Below are positions 1 to 6,953 of a DNA stretch of 9,366 nt, in pieces (within the stretch, counting starts at the first letter, position 1; each line of letters starts with the position of its first letter). The translations under genes were made by a program, and so were the position numbers. Source of the stretch: an uncultured beta proteobacterium (lineage in GTDB: Bacteria; Pseudomonadota; Gammaproteobacteria; Burkholderiales; Burkholderiaceae_B); the NCBI GenBank assembly GCA_903929925.1, contig CAIYWO010000274.1:1-9366 (forward strand). Direction: 5' to 3'. The notes below the pieces were generated by a model, which made no database searches, was not told where the DNA came from, and saw only the letters and a program-made list of their open reading frames with translations.

Positions 1-558
1 CACTAACAACGCTGAGTTCAGTTTGTGCGAGCGCAGCAGAATTTCGCTATAGCGCAGATTTTCATAGGTGTTACGGCTTTCGTTTTCCAGGATGATGGCA
101 GAGTCAGGAATGCCGCGTTGCTTAAGCAGGCGTGCCATGCCCTGCGCTTCACTGACTTTTCCTTCTCGGGCTCCACCTGAAAGCAGTATCCTGGATGCGC
201 GTCCGGCCGCATAGAGTGCTTCGGCGCGATCAATACGATCCACGGCAGTAGCCCGGTTGTAGGGCTCGAACCAATTCGCACGGTTCGCCTGCGTGTTGCC
301 GCCGAGAACAATAATGACGTCTGCTCTTGGCAGTTCACGCGCAGGAAGGTACGCGTATTTTTCTTCCAGAATCTTACCGAAATGGATCGAGGTAATCGGA
401 AGAGACCAAACCCCCACCCAGGTGATTGCAAAGAGTGTCAAACATATAGCGAGTCGCTTAAATGAAAACAGCGCCACGACGACCGCTGCGGTCAGCAGTA
501 TCAGACATAGCCCTGGAGGGTAAAGCAGCAGGCCAGAGAGAGGGATGTCTGAAAGCAC
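1..558 (-). CDS. ElyC/SanA/YdcF-like DUF218 membrane protein (C-terminus outside window)
   Basis: Partial gene: 186 codons are visible and the frame is still open at base 1. Two hydrophobic segments (about residues 7-32 and 35-55) come first. The DUF218 fold follows: DVIIVLGG at 80-87, RIDRAEALYAAGRASRILL at about 108-126, SGG at 127-129, EAQGMARLLKQRGIP further on and ENESRNTYEN at 158-167. This order (two membrane helices, then a periplasmic or cytoplasmic-face DUF218 domain) is that of E. coli ElyC, which is linked to peptidoglycan and undecaprenyl-phosphate metabolism; the exact reaction of the family is not settled. No in-frame ATG precedes the domain, so a GTG at 556-558 is chosen; a modest AGG lies 4 nt upstream. 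It starts 5 bp after the stop of the GT9 gene, so co-transcription and translational coupling are likely. Family assignment is firm; role is inferred. Confidence 0.85.
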   Translation of the reverse strand, partial: MLSDIPLSGLLLYPPGLCLILLTAAVVVALFSFKRLAICLTLFAITWVGVWSLPITSIHFGKILEEKYAYLPARELPRADVIIVLGGNTQANRANWFEPYNRATAVDRIDRAEALYAAGRASRILLSGGAREGKVSEAQGMARLLKQRGIPDSAIILENESRNTYENLRYSEILLRSHKLNSALLV

Positions 559-563
559 GACGC

Positions 564-1547
564 CTAAGCCTTGGTTGTGCTGAGCACGTGTTGTACCCGC
601 GCGAGAGTTTCAGCCAACTGTGGCCAGCGATTATCCGAACCTAAGACCATCGCATCGGGGTTCCACGGGCCAGTGCGGGCCGGATCTGTCACCCCGAAGA
701 GGGTGAGTTGTTTGGCACCAGCCGCTGCACAAAGATGGGATACCCCAGAATCATTGCAGATCACCAGTGTTGCATGGCGCGTGAGTGCGCAAAACGCACC
801 AAGTTCAATAGGCCGGATTTGTGTAGCAGTCGGGGTGGTGCGAAACGCGCTATCGACTTCCTCGTCCGGCGGGCACATTGCAACGTTAATTTTGTTATTT
901 TGCAGGACGCGGGTGAGCGCATCGAAGTGGGGCCAAACTTTAGCCTGCCCCTTGTGCCGACCAGTTGCCGTGGGAGCAATCAGCACAAAACCTCCCGAAT
1001 TCAGTCCAACCTCTTTGAGCGCCGCGGTAGCTGCTTGTTCGTGATGTTTTGCAATGGGAAGTTTCAGGCGGCTTGCAGGGACATGGTCAGAGCAATCGAG
1101 CCCCCATGCCTTGAGCGTAAGTTTGGTTAACTCTAACCAAGACTCAACAGCGTGTCCCGTTGAGGACGGTTTTTTAAATCCCCAGCTTAAAAGCAGACTG
1201 CGCCCGTCATCGCGCCAGCCAGCTGACTTTAATCCTGCCAGGCGAAAGCTCAGCGCGCTCGACAAGGAGTCGGGAAACAACAGTCCACGACGGTAATTGG
1301 GATGCTCGCTAAGAAATAGTTTGACGGCTTGCCTGTTGCCAAGCATCGAATCCGTCATCGGGACGAACCCAGCGATGGCTTTCCCGGCCAGTAGTGAGCG
1401 CGCCCACGGACGGCCACAAAGAGCGTATGGAATCTTGTGCTGGTCTAACAGCTCGAGTGCGGGAAGGACCATGCAGACGTCGCCCACCCAGTTGGGCAGA
1501 CGGATTAATACAGGTTCTTGTCGGGGAGTTGAGGCGTTTGCGTTCAT
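564..1547 (-). CDS. Glycosyltransferase family 9 (heptosyltransferase-like, LPS core)
   Basis: A 327-residue protein of the ADP-heptose:LPS heptosyltransferase family (GT9, WaaF/WaaC/WaaQ type), which acts on the cytoplasmic face of the inner membrane to add sugars to the lipopolysaccharide core. Visible landmarks are LPNWVGD at residues 17-23 (the N-terminal WVGD motif of WaaF-like enzymes), a LIAPTATGRHKGQAKVWP segment at the start of the C-terminal domain, NDSGVSH at 265-271 and FGVTDPARTGP at 284-294, the nucleotide-sugar site. An ATG at 1589 would add 14 residues, but WaaF-like proteins begin shortly before the WVGD motif, so the ATG at 1545-1547 is preferred; neither has a well spaced Shine-Dalgarno sequence. 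It is divergent from msbA across 96 bp and is followed closely by a DUF218 gene. Which position of the core it modifies cannot be told from sequence; waaF is the closest guess but is not asserted. Confidence 0.88.
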   Translation of the reverse strand: MNANASTPRQEPVLIRLPNWVGDVCMVLPALELLDQHKIPYALCGRPWARSLLAGKAIAGFVPMTDSMLGNRQAVKLFLSEHPNYRRGLLFPDSLSSALSFRLAGLKSAGWRDDGRSLLLSWGFKKPSSTGHAVESWLELTKLTLKAWGLDCSDHVPASRLKLPIAKHHEQAATAALKEVGLNSGGFVLIAPTATGRHKGQAKVWPHFDALTRVLQNNKINVAMCPPDEEVDSAFRTTPTATQIRPIELGAFCALTRHATLVICNDSGVSHLCAAAGAKQLTLFGVTDPARTGPWNPDAMVLGSDNRWPQLAETLARVQHVLSTTKA

Positions 1548-1643
1548 AGACTGTAAGGATACGATAGGCTGGCCGAGCTTCCAAGTCATCCTTGGAGGAT
1601 AGGGCGGGTAAAATCAGCACTTCACGAATTTTAGAGTCACATC
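1548..1643. promoter_or_regulatory. Divergent intergenic region between GT9 gene and msbA
   Basis: These 96 bp separate the chosen starts of the GT9 gene (minus) and msbA (plus), so promoters for both directions are expected here or inside the first codons. A TAAAAT at 1609-1614 resembles a -10 box for msbA, but no -35 element lies at the proper distance (TTGGAG at 1592-1597 is only 11 nt away). The location is inferred from gene orientation; no specific promoter is claimed. Confidence 0.4.
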
Positions 1644-3419
1644 TTGAGCTCATCTACCAGATTGGCACCTGCGACATCTGAGGCGACCAACAACAAGCTT
1701 TGGGGCCGAATTTACGGTCGGGTCGGCGCTTACTGGAAGGGGTTGGCCCTTGCAATCCTGTTCATGGCAGGCGCCGCAGCGACCCAGCCAACCCTAGCTG
1801 TTGCCATGAAGCCCTTGCTAGATGAGGGATTCTCGGGCGCCAAGCCGGAGTATGTGTGGCAGGTACCCCTTGCGATCATCGGTTTAATCGCGGTAAGAGG
1901 CGTATGTAATTTTTTTAGTGACTACCTGTTGGCCTGGGTTGCAAACAATGTGCTGCTTGGTGTGCGGGCCGATATGTTCGAAAAGCTTCTGTCGATGCCC
2001 GACAGTGAGTTCAAAAAGGGCGATACGGGCAGGCTGCTCAACCGTTTTACCGTCGATGCCGGCAACGTAACTGGCTATGCAACCGACGTACTGACCGTCG
2101 TTGTACGTGAATCGCTCGTTGTTTTGGCAATGATCGCGGTCTTGCTCTACATGTCTTGGGAGCTGACACTCATCATTCTTGTGACGATGCCGATTTCTGT
2201 CTTGATCTCTCGCGCGTTCATTGCACGCATGCGTCGCATCAATCGCGACACGGTCAATATGAACGCGGAGCTGACCCGTGTTGTAAGTGAAGGCATTGAC
2301 GGACAACGCGTGATCAAGCTGTTTGACGGGTATGCCTTTGAGCGCAAACGTTTTGCCTATGTCAGCGGTCGCCTGCGTCGTTTCGATATGCGTGGCGCTA
2401 CGTCTGATGCCGCCATGACGCCGATCACACAGGTTGTGACGGCCGTTGCCGTGGCAGCGGTCATTGCTGTGGCCTTGAATCAGGCGAATGAGGGCACGCT
2501 CACTGTAGGGAGTTTTGCTGCCTTCATGGCGGCGCTTGCCCAGATATTTGATCCCATCAAGCGGCTGACCAAGGTCGCCGGACGCATGCAAAAAATGCTG
2601 GTGTCGGCCGAAAGCGTGTTTACGCTAGTGGATCAAGCCTCTGAGCCCGAAACCGGTACGCAAACCTTTGAGGGCAGAGCGCTCGGCAAGGTTGAGTTTC
2701 ATGGCGTCTCGCATCGCTTTGCGGATGGCCAGACCGATACCTTGTCGAACGTGAGTGTGGCGGTTGAGCCAGGGCAGACCGTCGCGCTCGTGGGGCGTTC
2801 TGGTAGCGGCAAGACCACACTTGTCAATATGCTCCCTCGATTTGTGTTGCCAACCGAGGGCCAGATCTCTATCGACGGGTGCGATATCGCGAGCTTGCGT
2901 CTGCGCGATTTGCGCGAGCAGTTGTCTCTTGTGAGCCAGGATGTCGTCTTGTTTGATGACACGATCGCGGTAAACGTCGGCTATGGCGCGTTGCACGATG
3001 CGTCTGAGCAAGAGATTCGCGATGCGTTGCGCGCTGCGAATTTGCTGGACTTTGTGGATTCGCTTCCGCTTGGGCTTCAAACGCAGGTCGGTGAGAACGC
3101 CACACGTTTGTCCGGGGGCCAGCGGCAACGCCTCGCGATTGCGCGGGCCTTGATTAAAAACGCACCAATTTTGATTTTGGATGAAGCGACCTCGGCGCTC
3201 GACAATGAATCCGAGCGCCAAGTGCAGGCCTCACTCGAGATCTTGATGAAGGGACGCACGACCTTGGTGATTGCACACCGTTTGTCGACCGTGCAGAACG
3301 CAGATAAGATTGTTGTGATGGATCACGGTGTCGTGGTTGAATTCGGTTCGCATCAAGAGTTAATGGCCAAGGGCGGGGCTTATGCCGCCCTGTATCAGAT
3401 GCAATTCAGGGATGAGTGA
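1644..3419 (+). CDS. msbA: Lipid A export ABC transporter, MsbA
   Basis: A 591-residue half-transporter (E. coli MsbA has 582) that flips lipid A-core across the inner membrane using ATP, working as a homodimer. The N-terminal membrane domain contains MKPLLDEGF (residues 55-63), as in E. coli MsbA, and several hydrophobic spans up to about 300. The nucleotide-binding domain shows Walker A GRSGSGKTT (384-392), the Q-loop glutamine Q432, signature LSGGQRQR (489-496), Walker B ILILDE (509-514, with E514 catalytic) and the switch histidine H545. The protein ends in a YQMQF motif close to the E. coli tail. No ATG lies near the N-terminus: an in-frame TAG at 1632-1634 forces a start downstream, so TTG at 1644 is used; TTG at 1662 is possible. 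It is the first gene of an apparent plus-strand operon, with the nitroreductase gene 2 bp after its stop. All catalytic residues are intact. Confidence 0.96.
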   Translation: MSSSTRLAPATSEATNNKLWGRIYGRVGAYWKGLALAILFMAGAAATQPTLAVAMKPLLDEGFSGAKPEYVWQVPLAIIGLIAVRGVCNFFSDYLLAWVANNVLLGVRADMFEKLLSMPDSEFKKGDTGRLLNRFTVDAGNVTGYATDVLTVVVRESLVVLAMIAVLLYMSWELTLIILVTMPISVLISRAFIARMRRINRDTVNMNAELTRVVSEGIDGQRVIKLFDGYAFERKRFAYVSGRLRRFDMRGATSDAAMTPITQVVTAVAVAAVIAVALNQANEGTLTVGSFAAFMAALAQIFDPIKRLTKVAGRMQKMLVSAESVFTLVDQASEPETGTQTFEGRALGKVEFHGVSHRFADGQTDTLSNVSVAVEPGQTVALVGRSGSGKTTLVNMLPRFVLPTEGQISIDGCDIASLRLRDLREQLSLVSQDVVLFDDTIAVNVGYGALHDASEQEIRDALRAANLLDFVDSLPLGLQTQVGENATRLSGGQRQRLAIARALIKNAPILILDEATSALDNESERQVQASLEILMKGRTTLVIAHRLSTVQNADKIVVMDHGVVVEFGSHQELMAKGGAYAALYQMQFRDE

Positions 3420-3421
3420 TC

Positions 3422-4297
3422 ATGGCTGACTCGAGCGCGCAGCAACGTCAAAGAATTATTCAGGCCATCACTGCGCGGTTTGGTTTAGCGAATGCCCCCT
3501 CAGAGGCAGCGTTGGAGCAACTCTCGGGTGAACTCGTGCATGCTGAAGCGTTGCTCGATATGCTTGAGCACAGTTCGCATCGTCGCTGGACTGATCGACC
3601 CGTTGACCAGTCCTTGCTTCACGTGCTTTTTGCGGCAGCGTTGGCAGCACCTTCAAAGTCAGACTTGCAACAAGCAGACATTATTCAGGTCCGAGATCGC
3701 AGCAAGGTGCAGGCACTGACGGATTTAATTCCGGATATGCCATGGATTAGCCAGGCGCCTGTGGTGCTTGTCTTTTGCGGAAATAATCGCCGGATTCGCC
3801 AGATCGGTGAGTGGCGCGGTAAGCCCTTTGTGAATGATCATCTTGACCACTTCATGAACGCAGCAGTCGACGCTGGGATTGTGATGGCGCAATTTATTCG
3901 TGCTGCCGAAGCAGTCGGTCTTCGCACCGTGCCTATCAGTGCGATGCGTAATGACTGCGCAGCGACCAGTGAAATCTTAGGGCTACCGGATGCCGTATTC
4001 CCGGTGGCTGGACTATGCGTGGGTTATCCCATTGATACCGGTCGCATCATTCCACGACTCGCACTCGATGTGACCGTACACACCGATACATTTTCTGAAG
4101 AAAATTTGCAGGAAAAAATTGATGCGTATGATCAACGGCGGCACGAGGTGTTGCCGCTGCGTCGGCAACGCCACCCGGACCTCTATGAAGATGTAGGTTT
4201 CAATGGCTGGTCCGAGGACAAGGCGCGACACTACTCAGTACCAGAGCGTGCAGATTTCGGTGACTTTATACGTAATAAAAAATTCAGTCTTCGCTAA
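3422..4297 (+). CDS. NfsA/flavin-reductase-like nitroreductase family protein
   Basis: A 291-residue FMN-dependent NAD(P)H oxidoreductase of the nitroreductase fold, closest in layout to E. coli NfsA (about 240 residues) and Frp. SSHRRWTDRPV at residues 51-61 matches the N-terminal FMN-phosphate-binding HRSIR-type motif; APSKSDLQ at 76-83 is the second FMN segment; GLCVGYP at 197-203 followed by PRLAL and TVHTDTF is the NfsA-like C-terminal FMN loop; WSEDKARHY near the end matches the NfsA tail. The first 45 residues are an extra helical extension compared with NfsA. A GTG at 3416 would overlap the msbA stop, but ATG 3422 has AGGGA (3408-3412) at 9 nt and is preferred. The physiological substrate (quinone, nitroaromatic, flavin or other) is unknown. 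Its tight position between msbA and the AtzG/AtzE-like pair implies a shared transcript but not necessarily a shared pathway. Confidence 0.88.
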   Translation: MADSSAQQRQRIIQAITARFGLANAPSEAALEQLSGELVHAEALLDMLEHSSHRRWTDRPVDQSLLHVLFAAALAAPSKSDLQQADIIQVRDRSKVQALTDLIPDMPWISQAPVVLVFCGNNRRIRQIGEWRGKPFVNDHLDHFMNAAVDAGIVMAQFIRAAEAVGLRTVPISAMRNDCAATSEILGLPDAVFPVAGLCVGYPIDTGRIIPRLALDVTVHTDTFSEENLQEKIDAYDQRRHEVLPLRRQRHPDLYEDVGFNGWSEDKARHYSVPERADFGDFIRNKKFSLR

Positions 4298-4301
4298 GGA
4301 G
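4296..4301 (+). promoter_or_regulatory. Shine-Dalgarno AAGGAG for the AtzG-like gene
   Basis: A near-consensus AAGGAG overlaps the nitroreductase stop codon (4295-4297) and lies 8 nt before GTG 4310. It decides the GTG as the start of the short AtzG-like gene, which has no earlier in-frame ATG. Confidence 0.75.
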
Positions 4302-4309
4302 CAGTTGTC

Positions 4310-4516
4310 GTGAAGTCGACTCAGCCACTATCCCCAGAGGCCCAAGAAGCCCAAATGCTCATGCTGGCCGGTCTGGCCGGTCTTGATATCGCGGTACAAG
4401 ATTTTCGTGACGATGTATTGACTGCAGCGCGTACCGCCCTGAAGGTTCAGCAGTCGTTTGCGGGCCCGTCAAACAACACGACCGAACCGTGGCCACCCAT
4501 GCAGGTGAAGCCATGA
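4310..4516 (+). CDS. AtzG-like (DUF4089) small subunit of an amidase complex
   Basis: A 68-residue protein with a GTG start. After a short polar N-terminus, a helical stretch (MLMLAGLAGLDIAV, about residues 14-27) and FRDDVLTAARTALKVQQSF lead to an acidic/proline tail ending EPWPPMQVKP, the layout of DUF4089 proteins such as AtzG. AtzG is a GatC-derived subunit that binds the amidase AtzE in a GatCA-like complex in Pseudomonas sp. strain ADP and is needed for AtzE to be soluble and active. Here the stop TGA overlaps the next gene's ATG (ATGA at 4513-4516), strongly suggesting translational coupling and a fixed subunit ratio. Two adjacent copies of CTGGCCGGT (4364-4381) encode LAGLAG. The family match is by eye over a very short protein, but the genetic pairing with an AtzE-like amidase supports it. 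Partner and role are inferred. Confidence 0.8.
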   Translation: MKSTQPLSPEAQEAQMLMLAGLAGLDIAVQDFRDDVLTAARTALKVQQSFAGPSNNTTEPWPPMQVKP

Positions 4517-5889
4517 CGACTGCTTGGTTAAGCGCTGCCCAACTACGCGACGCGTACGCAAAGAAATCGTTGTCCCCGGTCGAGGTAGTGAAGTCTCAGC
4601 TCGCGCGAATCGAAAAACTCGACTCTCGCTATCACGCTTTTCTGCAGGTTGATGCGGACAATGCGCTGAGGGCGGCTCGACTCGCTGAGCAGGAGATCCA
4701 TGCAGGGCGCTCCCTGGGGCCTCTTCATGGTGTACCGGTGGGGGTCAAGGACATCATTGATATTGCAGGCCAGACCACAACCTGCCATTCAAAAGTCATG
4801 CAAGGCACTGTTGCGCAAACCGATGCCGACTGCGTGACAGCCTTGCGTCGCAGTGGCGCGGTCATGATGGGAAAGCTTGCGCTGCATGAGTTCGCCATCG
4901 GTGGACCATCTTTTGATTTGCCGTATCCGCCCGCACGTAATCCTTGGAATACCAATCATCATCCTGGCGGCTCCTCTTCTGGCTCTGGTGCCGCGCTTGC
5001 GGCAGGGCTTGTCCCGTTGGCACTCGGTACCGACACCGGCGGCTCAGTGCGCCACCCAGCCGCCGCGTGCGGCATTGTAGGGCTCAAGCCCACTTATGAT
5101 TTGGTTTCTCGTCGGGGTGTCTTTCCCTTGTCGTTTTCCCTTGATCACGTCGGCCCCATGGCGCGCACAGTGGAAGACACGGCGTTACTGCTTGAGTGTC
5201 TGACAGCGGGTGAGTCTCGCCCTTACAAACTCGATGTGAAGAGTCTGCATCAAGGTATAGCGGGAATGCGTATTGGTGTTGTCCGGCATTTTCATGCTGA
5301 GGATGAGTTGGCCGAGCCCGAAATGGCAGCAGCCTACGATGAGGCATGTCGAGTTCTCGAGAAACTTGGCGCGCAGTTGATTGAGGTCCGTCTGCCTAGT
5401 TTGCAGGAATTCTCGAACCCTCAGAAAGTGATTTTGATGGCAGAGGGTTGGGCTATACACGCAAAGTCCTTGCGCGAGAGGCCAGGTGACTTTGCTCAGA
5501 TGTCGCGTCGTAAGTTGCTATGCGGTGCCTTCTTATCTGCGGGGGATTATGTTCATGCCATGCAGTGCCGAGAGGCCTTGATCGATAGCGTGGACCGCGT
5601 GTTGCAGAGTGTGGACGTGTTACTGGTTGCGAACTCGATGGACCCCGCCTGCGTGATTGATGATGTCCCTGAGGTGGTGCGTACCTACACCCGACAGGCG
5701 CGCGTTCCGTTTAACCTAACTGGGCATCCCGCTCTGGCTGTTCCAAGTGGATTTTCAAAAGCGGGCTTGCCGCTGTCTGTTCAAGTGGTCGGACGCTGCT
5801 TTGATGAAGCGACGATCTTTCGTGTGGGTGCAGCGTACGAGCGTGCGACTGCTTGGCATGCCATGCACCCGCCTGGGTGCGTGGACTAA
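4513..5889 (+). CDS. AtzE-like amidase-signature hydrolase
   Basis: A 459-residue amidase-signature enzyme (GatA/AtzE family; AtzE is of similar length) that should hydrolyse a C-N amide bond in the cytoplasm. The Ser-cisSer-Lys triad is intact: K79 in GVPVGVKDIID, S154 in GGSSSGSGAA (152-161) and the nucleophile S178 in GTDTGGSVRHPAA. The 24-residue spacing between the two serines is the family standard. ATG 4513 is chosen because it overlaps the stop of the AtzG-like gene as ATGA and has AGGTG (4503-4507) upstream; a GTG at 4489 in the same frame would extend it by 8 residues deep into the preceding gene. AtzE itself deaminates 1-carboxybiuret, but the sequence here does not fix the substrate. 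No tRNA-amidotransferase partner gatB is present, so a GatA role is unlikely given the AtzG-like neighbour. The gene ends tail to tail with the MetE-like gene. Confidence 0.92.
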   Translation: MTTAWLSAAQLRDAYAKKSLSPVEVVKSQLARIEKLDSRYHAFLQVDADNALRAARLAEQEIHAGRSLGPLHGVPVGVKDIIDIAGQTTTCHSKVMQGTVAQTDADCVTALRRSGAVMMGKLALHEFAIGGPSFDLPYPPARNPWNTNHHPGGSSSGSGAALAAGLVPLALGTDTGGSVRHPAAACGIVGLKPTYDLVSRRGVFPLSFSLDHVGPMARTVEDTALLLECLTAGESRPYKLDVKSLHQGIAGMRIGVVRHFHAEDELAEPEMAAAYDEACRVLEKLGAQLIEVRLPSLQEFSNPQKVILMAEGWAIHAKSLRERPGDFAQMSRRKLLCGAFLSAGDYVHAMQCREALIDSVDRVLQSVDVLLVANSMDPACVIDDVPEVVRTYTRQARVPFNLTGHPALAVPSGFSKAGLPLSVQVVGRCFDEATIFRVGAAYERATAWHAMHPPGCVD

Positions 5890-6929
5890 CCGAGTTCGGC
5901 TCGAACGATCGCAGCGCCTTGACTGAGCGCTTGGAGCTTGCCGAAGGCAACATCGCGCGGCAAGTACTTCATGCCGCAGTCAGGGGCTGGGATCAGGTTT
6001 TTTGCGTCGACAAATTTCAGGCCCGCGCGGATTCGGCTGGCGACTTGCTCTGCGGTCTCAATAGCGTGCGTGCCCAAATCGAGCACACCAAGCATAATCT
6101 TCTTGCCCTCCAGATCGCGCAAAACGCCTAAATCAAGATTTGGCTGGGCAGCTTCAATCGAAATTTGTTTGGCAATCGTGCCGCTTAGGCCTGGTAAGAA
6201 TGAATAGCCAGCTGGCTTTTGCCCTGTGACGACAGCTGCATAGCCAAAACAGAGATGGACGACAGTAGGGACGGTGATGCCCTGCAGTGCACGATTAATC
6301 GCTTGAACGGCATAGCGTTTGGCAGCCTCTGGGTTGTTACGAAGCCAAGGCTCATCGAGCTGAATGAAATCTGCTCCTGCGGCCTGCAGATCAAGGGCTT
6401 CTGCATTGACTGCTGCAGCGAAGTCCATGACCATCTCTTCGTCGTCACGGTAGTACTCATTTTTAGCCTGCTGCCCCATTGTGAATGGCCCAGGCAGAGT
6501 GATTTTGGCCTTACGATCCGTGTGCGTCTTCAGAAAAATCAGGTCGCGTACTTCGACCGCGTGGGTGCGAGTGATTTTTCCGACGACTCGAGGCACAGGC
6601 GTTTTGATACCAGCATTGGAAACGACGATTCCGGGGTTGCGATCGTCGATGCCTTCAAGCTCAGTTGCAAAACGATTCGAGTAGCTTTCGCGGCGGATTT
6701 CGCCGTCGGTGATGATGTCGATCCCAGCGCGTTCCATGTCGCGAATAGCCAGGATGGTTGCATCGTCCTGCGCTTGCTCTAAAAACTCTGGCGCGATGCG
6801 CCACATTTCATGCACGCGGGTTCGGGGTACACCTTTTGCAAGCATGGCACGATCGACTAGCCAGTCCGGTTGCGGATAGCTCCCAACGACGGTTGTAGGG
6901 AGTAACTGCGGTGAATCATTGGAGTTCAT
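5886..6929 (-). CDS. Core-MetE-like cobalamin-independent methyltransferase (catalytic domain only)
   Basis: A 347-residue protein equal to the C-terminal catalytic domain of cobalamin-independent methionine synthase (MetE, about 750 residues), with no N-terminal half. TTVVGSYPQP at residues 12-21 is the typical opening of stand-alone members. The four zinc ligands expected from MetE are all present: H225 and C227 in VVHLCFGY, E259 in QISIEAAQP and C318 in PDCGMKY. GPFTMGQQ (147-154) and QLDEPWL (190-196) are further family motifs. The family moves a methyl group to a zinc-bound thiolate such as homocysteine; stand-alone forms may use donors other than methyl-folate polyglutamate. The start is ATG 6929 with AAGG about 10 nt upstream. 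It lies 24 bp after the Bug receptor gene in the same direction, so an operon is likely. Full metE, metH or regulators are not in view. The methyl donor and acceptor are unknown. Confidence 0.88.
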   Translation of the reverse strand: MNSNDSPQLLPTTVVGSYPQPDWLVDRAMLAKGVPRTRVHEMWRIAPEFLEQAQDDATILAIRDMERAGIDIITDGEIRRESYSNRFATELEGIDDRNPGIVVSNAGIKTPVPRVVGKITRTHAVEVRDLIFLKTHTDRKAKITLPGPFTMGQQAKNEYYRDDEEMVMDFAAAVNAEALDLQAAGADFIQLDEPWLRNNPEAAKRYAVQAINRALQGITVPTVVHLCFGYAAVVTGQKPAGYSFLPGLSGTIAKQISIEAAQPNLDLGVLRDLEGKKIMLGVLDLGTHAIETAEQVASRIRAGLKFVDAKNLIPAPDCGMKYLPRDVAFGKLQALSQGAAIVRAELG

Positions 6930-6953
6930 GCTAGTCGACCTTTGCTTCGTGGA

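Noticed and set aside
18..431. Minus-strand open frame of 137 codons at the left edge
   Set aside because: An out-of-frame shadow: the neighbouring frame from 558 gives a continuous DUF218 protein with its motifs in order.
1592..1614. Promoter for msbA formed by TTGGAG and TAAAAT
   Set aside because: The spacer is 11 nt, too short for a sigma-70 promoter, and nothing like a -35 box lies at 16-18 nt.
1884..2591. Long open frame on the minus strand across msbA (235 codons)
   Set aside because: Lies fully antisense to the conserved MsbA membrane domain, has a His/Arg/Gln-rich composition typical of a reverse shadow frame and shows no recognisable domain.
2625..3221. Open frame of 198 codons on the minus strand
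   Set aside because: Antisense to the MsbA nucleotide-binding domain, whose motifs are all intact on the plus strand; no domain is recognisable.
4513..5889. Assignment of the amidase as GatA of the tRNA amidotransferase
   Set aside because: No gatB or true gatC neighbour; the small upstream protein fits DUF4089/AtzG better, and the gene context is not translational.
6219..6782. Open frame of 187 codons on the plus strand
   Set aside because: Antisense to the MetE-like gene, which has all its zinc ligands; no domain or ribosome binding site supports it.
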